NCBI GenBank assembly: GCA_963797265.1
Contig: CAWCOY010000005.1
Span: 124,001 to 188,000, forward strand
Source: DASUPK01 sp963797265
GTDB taxonomy: Bacteria > Actinomycetota > Thermoleophilia > Solirubrobacterales > 70-9
Direction: 5' to 3'
Length of the DNA stretch: 64,000 nucleotides
Part shown: positions 35,540 through 43,459 of the stretch, piece after piece
Layout of the letters: the number at the start of each line of letters is the position of its first letter
How positions within the stretch are numbered: position 1 is the stretch's first letter
Notes under the pieces: generated by a model
What the model was told of the DNA's origin: nothing
Database searches by the model: none
What the model saw: the letters and a program-made list of their open reading frames with translations, nothing else
Made by a program: the position numbers and the translations under genes

Positions 35540-36411
35540 GCGCCGCATCCACGAGCTCGATCGCCGCCGTCGCCACGGTTATCGGCTACGCGGTTCGCGA
35601 GAGCGTCCGCCGCAAAGTGCTGGCGGTGGTCTTCGTCCTGACGGTGGGATTTCTGGCCCTCTACGCGATCGGGGTCCATTTCGCCTTCCGCGACACCCAG
35701 GGCTTCGCCGGCTTCGATGTGATCAACACGAAGGCCTTCACGGGCGCAACGCTGCTGGGCCTGGCGATGTTCGCGACCCTCTTCCTAGGTGCGGTTGTCG
35801 CCGTCTTCCTCACGCTCGGCGTGGTCCGGGGCGACGCCGAGACGGGCCTGCTGCAGCCACTGGTCGTGAGGCCGCTGGGGCGACGGACCATGCTGCTCGC
35901 TCGCTTCACCGGCGCCGCCGCGTTTGCGGCCGCATACGGGCTGTTCGTCTATCTCTGCTCGATGCTGATCACCGGGGCGATCGGCGGCTGGTGGCCCGAC
36001 CACGTCCTCGGCCCCGGCCTCGGCCTGGCGGCCGGGCTGGTGGTCGTCGCCGCCCTCTCCCTGCTGGCCTCGGTCTTTCTCACCTCCACCGCGCAGGGGA
36101 TCGCGATCCTGATGGTCTTCGGCGCCGGCCTGACAGCCGGCCTGCTCGGCCAGATCGGCGATGCGCTCGATTCGGACTCACTCAGTGACTTCGCGAAGGT
36201 CGCCTCCTGGATCCTGCCGTTCGAGGCGCTCTACCAGGGCGGTCTCAACGCGCTCACGTCGGACACAACGGGATTGACAGGCACCGCGATCAGCCTGGGT
36301 CCGTTCGGAGGCCCGCAGGGCGCGGGGATTGGGCTGATCCTGTGGGCGGCCGCCTACCTGGGCATTACGCTCGCGGCCGCCAGCTTCAGCTTCGCCCGAC
36401 GCGATCTCTGA
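35536..36411 (+). CDS. ABC-2 type transporter permease
   Basis: 291-aa integral membrane protein with about six hydrophobic segments (first VLAVVFVLTVGFLALYAIG; last ILWAAAYLGITLAAASF) and the ABC-2 feature of a cytosolic stretch VVRGDAETGLLQPLVVRPLG between helices 2 and 3. Partner of the preceding ATPase (4-bp overlap). Substrate unknown. Confidence 0.93.
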   Translation: MSAASTSSIAAVATVIGYAVRESVRRKVLAVVFVLTVGFLALYAIGVHFAFRDTQGFAGFDVINTKAFTGATLLGLAMFATLFLGAVVAVFLTLGVVRGDAETGLLQPLVVRPLGRRTMLLARFTGAAAFAAAYGLFVYLCSMLITGAIGGWWPDHVLGPGLGLAAGLVVVAALSLLASVFLTSTAQGIAILMVFGAGLTAGLLGQIGDALDSDSLSDFAKVASWILPFEALYQGGLNALTSDTTGLTGTAISLGPFGGPQGAGIGLILWAAAYLGITLAAASFSFARRDL

Positions 36412-36495
36412 GGATCCGTCCAGAGGCTCTGAGGCCTTGATCGGCCGTGGTACGGTGGCCCGCGTAACCAGGACGCCTTTGAAGGGAGATTTTTT

Positions 36496-36948
36496 ATGAG
36501 CAGGAGAGCAGGGATGCGCACGACCTTCGCGGTGCTGCTGGCGGTCGGCGCGCTGCTGATTCCGGCCTCGCAGGCGGCGGCCGGCGCGCACATCGCGAGC
36601 GGGGGCGGCGGCCCCGTGGCGACCAAGTCAGGCGCGATCGTCAACTTCGTTCCCGCCGGCAAGCTCAGGGTCAGGAGGCACTTCCAGCCCCTCGCGGTCT
36701 GCTCGGTCAACTGCAACGTCACCGGGACCGCGGTGCTCAAGGGCATGGGTGGCAAGGCGAACATCACCGACTCCGGCTCGTTCCTCGCCAACCAGCCGTT
36801 CGGCCTTCAGATCACCGTGAAGGGCTTTCTGCTCAAGCTGATGAAGGCTCATCCGGGCAGGTTCCACCTTTCGGTGACCTACTCGGCGACCGATCCGGCG
36901 ACTGGGGCAACCGACAGCGTCTCGCGTGGGTTCAAGTTCAAGCGCTAG
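36496..36948 (+). CDS. Secreted protein of unknown function
   Basis: 150-aa protein with a classical signal peptide (MSRRAGMRTTFAVLLAVGAL, cleavage near AAA-GAH at about 30) and a beta-rich mature part (VNFVPAGKLRVRRHFQPLAV, with a CSVNC pair). Basic C-terminus KFKR. An AAGGGAG site precedes the ATG at 36496. No family recognised. Immediately upstream of a secreted protease, possibly a partner. Confidence 0.8.
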   Translation: MSRRAGMRTTFAVLLAVGALLIPASQAAAGAHIASGGGGPVATKSGAIVNFVPAGKLRVRRHFQPLAVCSVNCNVTGTAVLKGMGGKANITDSGSFLANQPFGLQITVKGFLLKLMKAHPGRFHLSVTYSATDPATGATDSVSRGFKFKR

Positions 36949-36973
36949 AGCGGCGCTGCCGTTCAGTCAGGTG

Positions 36974-37816
36974 ATGCCGTCGCGCACCGCCAGGGTCGCG
37001 GTCGCGCTGATCTGCGCCGTGGGACTGTTCGCCTTCGTCGCCGGCTCCGCCGGGGCGAAGGCCCCACGGGCGAAGGCAAGCGTGGTCGGCGGCACCCCGG
37101 CGAGCATCTCGGATTGGGGATTCACGGTCGCCGTGCTGACCCCGCACACGCTCTGCACGGGGTCGGTGATCTCGCCCACCAAGGTGCTCACCGCCGCGCA
37201 CTGCGTGTCCAGCCCGCCGACGATGACGGTGCGGGCGAACTCGAACGCGGCCTTCGCCGGCGGCGAGGTTCGCGCCGTCAGCGCGGCTGCGATCAATCCC
37301 GGTTGGAGCCGCGGCTTCTTCGGCGACCTGGCCGTGCTGACCCTCAGCGCCCCCACCAGCGCCCCAGCGATCCAGGTGGCCAGCACGACTGAGGACTCGG
37401 CCCTGACCAAGCCGGGGGCCGCGGTCTCGGTGGCCGGTTTCGGAGCCAGGAACCCCGCGCCCCGTCGCAAGCCGAAGATCGGCCTGCTGACGGCGGCGAC
37501 GGTGTTCGTGCACGGCTTCTGCCCGTTGCCGACCTCGCTGGTATGCGACGCGGGCGGGCGCTCTGGGCTCGTCGCGATCCGGAAGGTCAAGGGAACGAAA
37601 CGCAAGAGGCCGATCCAGAGGACGATCTGCTCCGGGGACAGCGGCGGTCCGATGGTGGCGGCGAGCCCCGCGGGCCCGAGGTTGGTCGGCGTCGCCGAGG
37701 CGACAGCGGCTCCGCCGAAGCGTTCGGCGTTCGGCTTCGTCTGGTGCGGCCTCAAGGGCTTCCCGGCCATCCACACGCGGGTGGCCTCCTGGCTGAGCTT
37801 CATTCAGAGCGGTTAG
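36974..37816 (+). CDS. Secreted trypsin-like (S1) serine protease
   Basis: 280-aa chymotrypsin-fold protease. Signal peptide in residues 1-27, then a zymogen-like boundary ASVVGGTPASIS (VVGG resembles IVGG). Triad: His in LTAAHCV, Asp in FFGDLAVLTL, Ser in CSGDSGGPMV. Cys pairs suggest extracellular disulfides. Start ATG 36974 (GTG 36971 possible); the longer frame from 36926 overlaps the previous gene and lacks a signal-peptide fit. Confidence 0.93.
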   Translation: MPSRTARVAVALICAVGLFAFVAGSAGAKAPRAKASVVGGTPASISDWGFTVAVLTPHTLCTGSVISPTKVLTAAHCVSSPPTMTVRANSNAAFAGGEVRAVSAAAINPGWSRGFFGDLAVLTLSAPTSAPAIQVASTTEDSALTKPGAAVSVAGFGARNPAPRRKPKIGLLTAATVFVHGFCPLPTSLVCDAGGRSGLVAIRKVKGTKRKRPIQRTICSGDSGGPMVAASPAGPRLVGVAEATAAPPKRSAFGFVWCGLKGFPAIHTRVASWLSFIQSG

Positions 37817-37837
37817 GGCGCCACCTAGACTCGGCGC

Positions 37838-38608
37838 GTGGTCGACACGCACGCGCACCTCGCACTCTGCGAGGCCGATGAGGATGAACTGGTCGCGGCG
37901 GCCCGCGAGGCCGGCGTCCGGCGCATCCTGACGGTCGGGCTCGGGGAGGACTCGAACCCGGAGGCGGTTCGGGCCGCCGGAGAGGACGAGGGGGTGTTCG
38001 CAGCCGTGGGTCGCCACCCGAACAGCGCGAACGGCTTCGACGATGCGGCGGCAGAGGGGATCGAGGAGCTCGCGGCGCGCCCGGGCGTGGTCGCGATCGG
38101 CGAGACGGGGCTCGACTTCTACAGGGACCGAGCCGAGGCCGACGACCAGCGGCGCGCGTTCTCGGCCCAGATCTCGATCGCCCGGAACACCGGCAAGGCA
38201 CTGGTCATTCATCTGCGCGACGCCGACGGGTCCGAGGACGCGGCGGCGGAGGCGTTCGCGACGCTCGACGAGCAGGCCGATGGGGTCTCGGTGATCCTCC
38301 ACTGCTTCTCCGTGGGCCCGGCGTGGGCCGAGTGTGCAGCCGAGCGGGGCTGGTACTGCTCCTTCGCCGGCAACCTGACCTATCCGAAGTCGGAGCCGAT
38401 CCGCGAGGCCGCGGCGCTGGTGCCGGACGAACGCTTGCTGGTCGAGACCGACTCACCGTTCCTCGCGCCGCAGCCGATGCGCGGCAAGCCGAACCAGCCC
38501 GCGAACGTGGTGGCGACCGCAGAGCGGCTCGCCCAGGTCCGCGATGTCCCCTACGGTGAGCTGGAGCGAACCGTGGAGCAGAACGCCGCGAGAGTCTTCG
38601 GGTGGTGA
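37838..38608 (+). CDS. TatD-family metal-dependent hydrolase (DNase)
   Basis: 256-aa TIM-barrel hydrolase. Metal ligands: His-x-His in VDTHAHL, Glu in GETGLDFYR, His in VIHLRDA, His in LHCFSV and Asp in VETDSPFLAP. Family members act as 3'-5' exonucleases or D-aminoacyl hydrolases. Its stop overlaps the rsmA start, heading the four-gene operon tatD-rsmA-ispE-DedA/PAP2. Confidence 0.94.
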   Translation: MVDTHAHLALCEADEDELVAAAREAGVRRILTVGLGEDSNPEAVRAAGEDEGVFAAVGRHPNSANGFDDAAAEGIEELAARPGVVAIGETGLDFYRDRAEADDQRRAFSAQISIARNTGKALVIHLRDADGSEDAAAEAFATLDEQADGVSVILHCFSVGPAWAECAAERGWYCSFAGNLTYPKSEPIREAAALVPDERLLVETDSPFLAPQPMRGKPNQPANVVATAERLAQVRDVPYGELERTVEQNAARVFGW

Positions 38609-39414
38609 CCGGCTCCCGCCGGCCGCCGGAGCGCTCGTCGCGCCGGCTGGGCCAGAACTTCCTCGCCGATCCGAACCTGCTCGACGCGATCGTGCGCGAG
38701 GCGACCCTCGAGCCCGCCGACGTCGTCCTCGAGGTGGGAGGTGGCGGCGGCGCGCTCACCGAGCGGGTGGCGCCGGAGGTCGCCTGCCTGCACGTGATCG
38801 AGGTCGACGAGCGGCTGCGGGATGACCTCGAGCCGCTCGCGCGGGACGCCGGCAACGTCAATCTGATCTGGGGCGATGCGCTCCGGATCGATCTCGGGGA
38901 TCTGGCCCCGCCGCCCACGAAGATGGTGGCCAACCTGCCCTACTCGATCGCCACCCCGCTGCTCATCCGGACGATCTCCGAGCTGCCGCAACTCGGGAGC
39001 TGGGTCGTGATGGTCCAGCGCGAGATCGCCGAGCGGCTGCGGGCAGAGCCGGGAGGCCGCGAGTACGGGTCGCCGAGCGTGCTGGTGCAGCTCTCCTGCG
39101 ACGTCACCCTCCTGCGCACTGTCGACCCGGCCGTCTTCGTGCCCAGGCCGCGCGTGGGGTCGGCGCTGATCGGACTTAAGCGGAAGGGGCCCGCACCACC
39201 CGATGGCCTCGCCGCGCTCGTCCGCACGGCGTTCGCCCACCGCCGCAAGTCGATGACCCGCTCGCTTGAGCTGGCCCTGCCGGGGACGCTCGCTCCCGCC
39301 CAGCGAGCCCTGGTGGAGATCGGGCAGCCGGCCGACGCCCGTGCCGAGACACTCTCGCCCGAGGACTTCGAGCGCTTCGCCGCGGCGCTCAAGGAGCAGG
39401 GGGTCGAGCTGTGA
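38602..39414 (+). CDS. rsmA: 16S rRNA dimethyladenosine transferase
   Basis: 270-aa KsgA-type enzyme dimethylating A1518 and A1519 in helix 45 of 16S rRNA using SAM. Seen: RRLGQNFLADPNLLDAI, SAM motif LEVGGGGGALTERV, IEVDERLRDDL, GDALRIDL and the catalytic NLPYSIATPLL. The GTG at 38602 overlaps tatD by 7 bp; its TGA overlaps ispE by 4 bp. tatD-rsmA-ispE is a conserved bacterial gene order. Confidence 0.96.
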   Translation: MVTGSRRPPERSSRRLGQNFLADPNLLDAIVREATLEPADVVLEVGGGGGALTERVAPEVACLHVIEVDERLRDDLEPLARDAGNVNLIWGDALRIDLGDLAPPPTKMVANLPYSIATPLLIRTISELPQLGSWVVMVQREIAERLRAEPGGREYGSPSVLVQLSCDVTLLRTVDPAVFVPRPRVGSALIGLKRKGPAPPDGLAALVRTAFAHRRKSMTRSLELALPGTLAPAQRALVEIGQPADARAETLSPEDFERFAAALKEQGVEL

Positions 39415-40262
39415 GGGACCGCCTGCCCGAAATCGTGTCCGCCCCGGCCAAGCTCAACCTCTGCCTCTACGTCGGGCCCCGCCGGGAGGACGGACTGCAC
39501 GAGATCCGTTCCCTGTTCGAGCCGCTCGAGCTGGCCGATGAGCTGCGGATCAGCGAAGCGGGGGAGGACGAGGTGATCTGCGAGGGGTTCGACGCGCCGG
39601 ACCTGACCGCCACCGCGCTGGCGGCACTTCGCGAACACGGATGGGATGGGCCGCCGCTGCGAATCGAGGTCAGCAAGCGGGTGCCCGTGGCGGCCGGCCT
39701 CGGCGGCGGCAGCGCCGACGCGGCGGCGGTGCTGCGGCTTGCCATGGGCGAGCTGGAGGGGATGCGGTCGATCGCGGCGGGGATCGGCGCCGACGTGCCC
39801 TCGCAGCTCCAGCCCCGGCCCTGCCTGGTGGCGGGCGCGGGGGAGGTGATCGAGCCCGCGCCGCCCCCCGGAGAGCACGCGGTGGTGCTGATTCCGCAGG
39901 CCGAGGGGCTCGCGACGGCCGCGGTCTACGCGGAGGCGGACCGGCTCGGCTCCCCCAGGGGCGAGTCCGAGCTCGAGGCGATCCGCCGCGGGCTACGGGA
40001 CGCCGTCGACGCGGGCGGTTCGCCACTCGACTACCGCGAGCATCTGGTCAACGACCTGCAGTCCGCGGCGATCTCACTGCGGCCGGAGATCGATGAGGCG
40101 CTCCGCGGGCTCGAGCAGGCTGGTGCGGCGCACGCGATGGTGACCGGATCGGGGCCGACGGCGTTCGGGCTCTATCCGACCGCCGAGGATGCGGCGGGCG
40201 CCGAGGCCGAGCTTCGCGGCAGTTTCCCCGGTGTGCTGGCGACCCGCCCGCTGAAGCAGTGA
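39411..40262 (+). CDS. ispE: 4-diphosphocytidyl-2-C-methyl-D-erythritol kinase
   Basis: 283-aa GHMP kinase of the MEP isoprenoid pathway. Seen: APAKLNLCLYVGPRREDGLH at the start, the ATP loop PVAAGLGGGSADAAA, GADVPSQL, and the substrate loop MVTGSGPTAFGLYP. Complete and of normal length. GTG start overlaps rsmA; TGA overlaps the next gene. Confidence 0.96.
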   Translation: MRDRLPEIVSAPAKLNLCLYVGPRREDGLHEIRSLFEPLELADELRISEAGEDEVICEGFDAPDLTATALAALREHGWDGPPLRIEVSKRVPVAAGLGGGSADAAAVLRLAMGELEGMRSIAAGIGADVPSQLQPRPCLVAGAGEVIEPAPPPGEHAVVLIPQAEGLATAAVYAEADRLGSPRGESELEAIRRGLRDAVDAGGSPLDYREHLVNDLQSAAISLRPEIDEALRGLEQAGAAHAMVTGSGPTAFGLYPTAEDAAGAEAELRGSFPGVLATRPLKQ

Positions 40263-41776
40263 GCGCGCGCATCGATCGGAAGTGGGTCGTCCGCGGCCTG
40301 GTCCTGGCGGCGATCGTCGCCTTCTTCGTCTTCCGGGACCAGCTGCCCGGCATCAACCTCGACGAGATCATCGAGGACCTCTCCAAGAGCCTCGGCGCCT
40401 GGACCTATCTGCTGGTCGGCGGTCTCGCGTTCCTGGAGACGGGGGCCTTCGTGGGGCTGGTGGCCCCCGGCGAGTTCACGGTCATGCTCGGCGGCGCGGT
40501 CGCATCGCAGGGTGACATCTCGCTGCCTCTGATCATCGCGATCACCTGGCTCTCCGCCTTCGCCGGGGACTCGGTCAGCTTCCTGCTCGGCGCCAGGCTC
40601 GGGCGCGGCTTCCTGGTTCGCCACGGGGAGCGGTTCCGGATCACCAGCGACCGCCTCGAGATGGTCGAGGGATACTTCGCGCGGCACGGCGGCAAGACGA
40701 TCCTGATCGGCCGCTTCATCGGCCTGGTCAGGGCGCTGGCGCCGTTCATCGCGGGGAGCAGCCGGCTGCCCTACCGGAGGTTCGCGCCGTACAGCATCCT
40801 CGGCACCGGGCTCTGGTCTTTCGCGCTGATCCTGATCGGCTACTTCGCCGCGCAGAGCCTCGACAAGGTCACCAACATCGTCGGCAAGGGCCTGCTGGTC
40901 TTCGGGATCGTCGTCGCGATCGTCGTGGCGCTGGTGGTGGCCTACCGGTTCCTGCGGGAGGCCGAGAACCGGCGGAGAGTGGTGGCCGAGATGGAGAGCC
41001 GGCGCGCGCTCCGCCCGATCCTCCAGCTGGCGCGCCGCCTGGAACCGCAGTTCGCCTTCCTGTGGCGGAGGCTGACTCCGGGAGGCCTCGGCCTCGAGTT
41101 CACCACGCTGCTTGCGGCGCTCTCAGTCGGGCTCTTCGTCCTGATCGCCTACTGGGCGGTGATCGCGGGGGACCCGGGACCGACGCCCGGAGACCGCACC
41201 GCGCTCGATGTGGCGCACCACCTTCAGGCGAATTGGCTCACCGACCTGGCGAAGGTGGTCACCACGCTGGGCTCGGGGTGGGTGACCTACCCGCTCGCCA
41301 CCCTCGCCGGGGTCTTCCTGGCGGTCCGAGGGCGGTGGATGGAGTTCTGGGCCCTGGCCGTCGGCACGATCCTGATCGCCGTGTTGGCCCCAGAGATCAA
41401 GGTGTGGACCGACCGGCCGCGCCCCGCCGATCCGCTGGTCTCCGTCGGCAGCTCTTCCTTTCCCAGCGGCCATGCTGCTCAGGCGACGCTCTACACGTGG
41501 CTCGCCGTCACCTTCGGGCTGAGGGTGGTCCCGGGGATCACCCGTCGGAGCCTGGTGATCGCGGCTGGGATCGCCCTGACTGCGCTGATCGGCCTGACCC
41601 GGGTCTATCTGCGCGTGCACTGGCTGAGCGACGTGTCGAGCGGGTGGGCCCTCGGGGCGTCCTGTTATGCCCTGGCGGCGGCCGTGGTGCTCGGCATCGC
41701 CCACATTCGCGACAATCCGCCGCGTGAGCCTGCCCCTGAGCTCGATCGTGGCGCCGGCGCTGGCGCTCGGGACTGA
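40259..41776 (+). CDS. DedA membrane protein fused to PAP2 phosphatase
   Basis: 505-aa polytopic membrane protein. Residues about 10-225: DedA domain with GAFVGLVAPGEF, WLSAFAGDSVSFLLGARLGR and GRFIGLVRALAPFIAG; DedA proteins are lipid-carrier flippases. Residues about 280-490: PAP2 phosphatase with motif C1 KVWTDRPRP, C2 SFPSGHAAQ and C3 RVYLRVHWLSDVSSG. A flippase-like and a lipid-pyrophosphate phosphatase-like module in one chain would suit undecaprenyl (pyro)phosphate recycling, which also matches its place behind ispE, an isoprenoid gene. That function is inference. Confidence 0.93.
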   Translation: MSARIDRKWVVRGLVLAAIVAFFVFRDQLPGINLDEIIEDLSKSLGAWTYLLVGGLAFLETGAFVGLVAPGEFTVMLGGAVASQGDISLPLIIAITWLSAFAGDSVSFLLGARLGRGFLVRHGERFRITSDRLEMVEGYFARHGGKTILIGRFIGLVRALAPFIAGSSRLPYRRFAPYSILGTGLWSFALILIGYFAAQSLDKVTNIVGKGLLVFGIVVAIVVALVVAYRFLREAENRRRVVAEMESRRALRPILQLARRLEPQFAFLWRRLTPGGLGLEFTTLLAALSVGLFVLIAYWAVIAGDPGPTPGDRTALDVAHHLQANWLTDLAKVVTTLGSGWVTYPLATLAGVFLAVRGRWMEFWALAVGTILIAVLAPEIKVWTDRPRPADPLVSVGSSSFPSGHAAQATLYTWLAVTFGLRVVPGITRRSLVIAAGIALTALIGLTRVYLRVHWLSDVSSGWALGASCYALAAAVVLGIAHIRDNPPREPAPELDRGAGAGARD

Positions 41777-41987
41777 GTACTACCTCTTCGGCATCGCCGG
41801 ACTGCTGTCCGTGTGCGCGTTCGTCGGCCTGATCCTGGTGCCCGCGCTGGGGTCATATGGACGCGTCTGGGAGAAACTGGTCGCCGGCTTTCTCTCGCTC
41901 TTCGTTCTGGCCGCTCTCGTGCTGATCGGGCTCGTGATCGGGGTCGTGATCTTCCTGAATTGGGACGACATTTCGAACTGGATCTAG
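41724..41987 (+). CDS. Small two-helix membrane protein
   Basis: 87-aa protein starting VSLPLSSIVAPALALG with hydrophobic segments at about 19-37 and 52-80. Its GTG at 41724 lies inside the end of the DedA/PAP2 gene (53-bp overlap in another frame). The hydrophobicity pattern and the tail WDDISNWI look protein-like. Function unknown; last gene of the operon. Confidence 0.75.
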   Translation: MSLPLSSIVAPALALGTEYYLFGIAGLLSVCAFVGLILVPALGSYGRVWEKLVAGFLSLFVLAALVLIGLVIGVVIFLNWDDISNWI

Positions 41988-42034
41988 CCGCCACAAGGCC
42001 GCTCCACTCCACGCCACGGGTCGCGCCTGTCGGC

Positions 42035-42165
42035 GCACCCTCGCACCACGGGGCGAAGCCCGAGCGGTTACGAAGCCCGAGCGGTTAAGTGGGGCGGCCG
42101 CCGATGGCGGAGATGCGAGGGTGCCCGCAGGCGCGAAGCGCCGATGGCACCCGTTTTGCGGCGAA
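42035..42165 (+). repeat. GCGAAGCCCG-type repeat, copy D, within an 11-bp inverted repeat
   Basis: GCACCCTCGCA (42035-42045) and TGCGAGGGTGC (42114-42124) are perfect inverted arms. Between them CGAAGCCCGAGCGGTTA occurs twice in tandem (42054-42070, 42071-42087), then GTGGGGCGGCCGCC, as in copies A-C. Further GCGGCGAAGCC lies at 42158. No gene in 41988-42195. Confidence 0.7.
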
Positions 42166-42201
42166 GCCATTTACCTCGACACGCAGACCTACCATGTGCG
42201 G

Positions 42202-43431
42202 GTGACTGCTAAGGAGACACGCTCCGCCGATCCCGGCAGCCTCGAGGAGCTCTCGGCGGCGATCGAGGCGGGTGCCGGGATGCCGGCCGTCGCCCGGGCC
42301 GCCGCGCGCGCTCTGGATGCCAGCGTTGCGCTGATCGACCGCTCGAGCAACGTGCTCGCGGTAGCCACGGCCTCGCCGGACGAGGAGCGGAAGCTGCTCG
42401 CCGGCGGCGCTGCCGTTGAGACGGTCGAGCTTCGGGTGGCCGACGCGGCTGTCGGCGAGCTGCGCTGGCGGCCGCGCGGCGAGGACGAGCCCGACGCGGC
42501 GCTCCTGCGGATGGTCGCCACGCTGCTCGGACTCGAGCTGGAGCGCTCGCGCTCCCCGGAGTGGGCGACGGAGGAGGCGGCCGGGGACTTCGTGCGCGCT
42601 CTGCTCGCCCGCAACCTCACGGACGGCGCGGACATCGAGGCCCGCGCCGCCGAGCTCGGCACCGATCTCTCCCGCGGCACGGGGGTGCTGATCGCCCGCG
42701 CCGCGCCCCACGTCGCCCAGACGGGTGAATGGCGCGCCCGCGTGCTGGCGATTGCGCAGCGCGCGATCCGTGCGGTGAGCGCCGGCGGCCTGGCGGGCGA
42801 GGGAAATAAGGAGGGCGAGGCAGCCGAGGTCGTGGCGATCCTGCCGGCCGGCGACGACGAGCGACTGAGCCGAGCCGCGGACGCTCTCGCCGACGAGCTC
42901 GAGGAGGGGTTGAACGGGTTCTCGGTCCGCGTCTCGCGGAGTCGGCTGGCCGCCAACCCGGGCGAGCTGTATCGGGCCGCTCAGGAGGCCCTGCTGGCGG
43001 CGAACGTGGGCGAGGCGGAGGCCAGGCGCGTGCTGGCCTTCGAGGACACGGGCGCCTACCGGCTGCTCCTGCCCGCGATGAGCGAGGATCCGGCGGAGCT
43101 CGAGCGTTTCTACTCCGAAACCGTGGAGCCGCTCGTCGCCTATGACGAGCAGTACGAGACCGAGTTGGTCGGCACCGTGGAGACCTATCTGGAGAACGAC
43201 GGCAACGTCGCCGCGACGGCTCAGCAGCTCTACACCCACCGTCACACGATTCGCTACCGCCTCGACCGCGCCCGCGAGCTGTGCGGGCACGACGTAACCT
43301 CCACGGAGGGTCGCGAGAAGCTCGGGCTGGGGCTGAAGGCGATGCGGGTCCTCGGGATCGCTTCACCCAGGGGCCCCGCGGACGAGCCGGGGACGGAGGC
43401 GGGCCGCGTGCCTCCGGCCGAGTCGGAATAA
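42202..43431 (+). CDS. PucR/CdaR-type helix-turn-helix transcriptional regulator
   Basis: 409-aa regulator. An N-terminal GAF-like region (about 15-110), a central CdaR/GGDEF-like domain (about 140-300), and a C-terminal PucR HTH: VETYLENDGNVAATAQQLYT, HRHTIRYRLDRARELCG. Such proteins activate catabolic or stress operons. Start GTG 42202 or 42196; the longer frame from 42121 reads through repeat DNA. No obvious target apart from possible autoregulation; GH15 lies convergent downstream. Confidence 0.92.
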   Translation: MTAKETRSADPGSLEELSAAIEAGAGMPAVARAAARALDASVALIDRSSNVLAVATASPDEERKLLAGGAAVETVELRVADAAVGELRWRPRGEDEPDAALLRMVATLLGLELERSRSPEWATEEAAGDFVRALLARNLTDGADIEARAAELGTDLSRGTGVLIARAAPHVAQTGEWRARVLAIAQRAIRAVSAGGLAGEGNKEGEAAEVVAILPAGDDERLSRAADALADELEEGLNGFSVRVSRSRLAANPGELYRAAQEALLAANVGEAEARRVLAFEDTGAYRLLLPAMSEDPAELERFYSETVEPLVAYDEQYETELVGTVETYLENDGNVAATAQQLYTHRHTIRYRLDRARELCGHDVTSTEGREKLGLGLKAMRVLGIASPRGPADEPGTEAGRVPPAESE

Positions 43432-43459
43432 ACGGCGGCCACAAACCCCGCCGCCGGAT

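Noticed and set aside
36938..38302. 454-codon minus-strand ORF opposite the protease and tatD
   Set aside because: Crosses two genes with strong catalytic motifs on the other strand.
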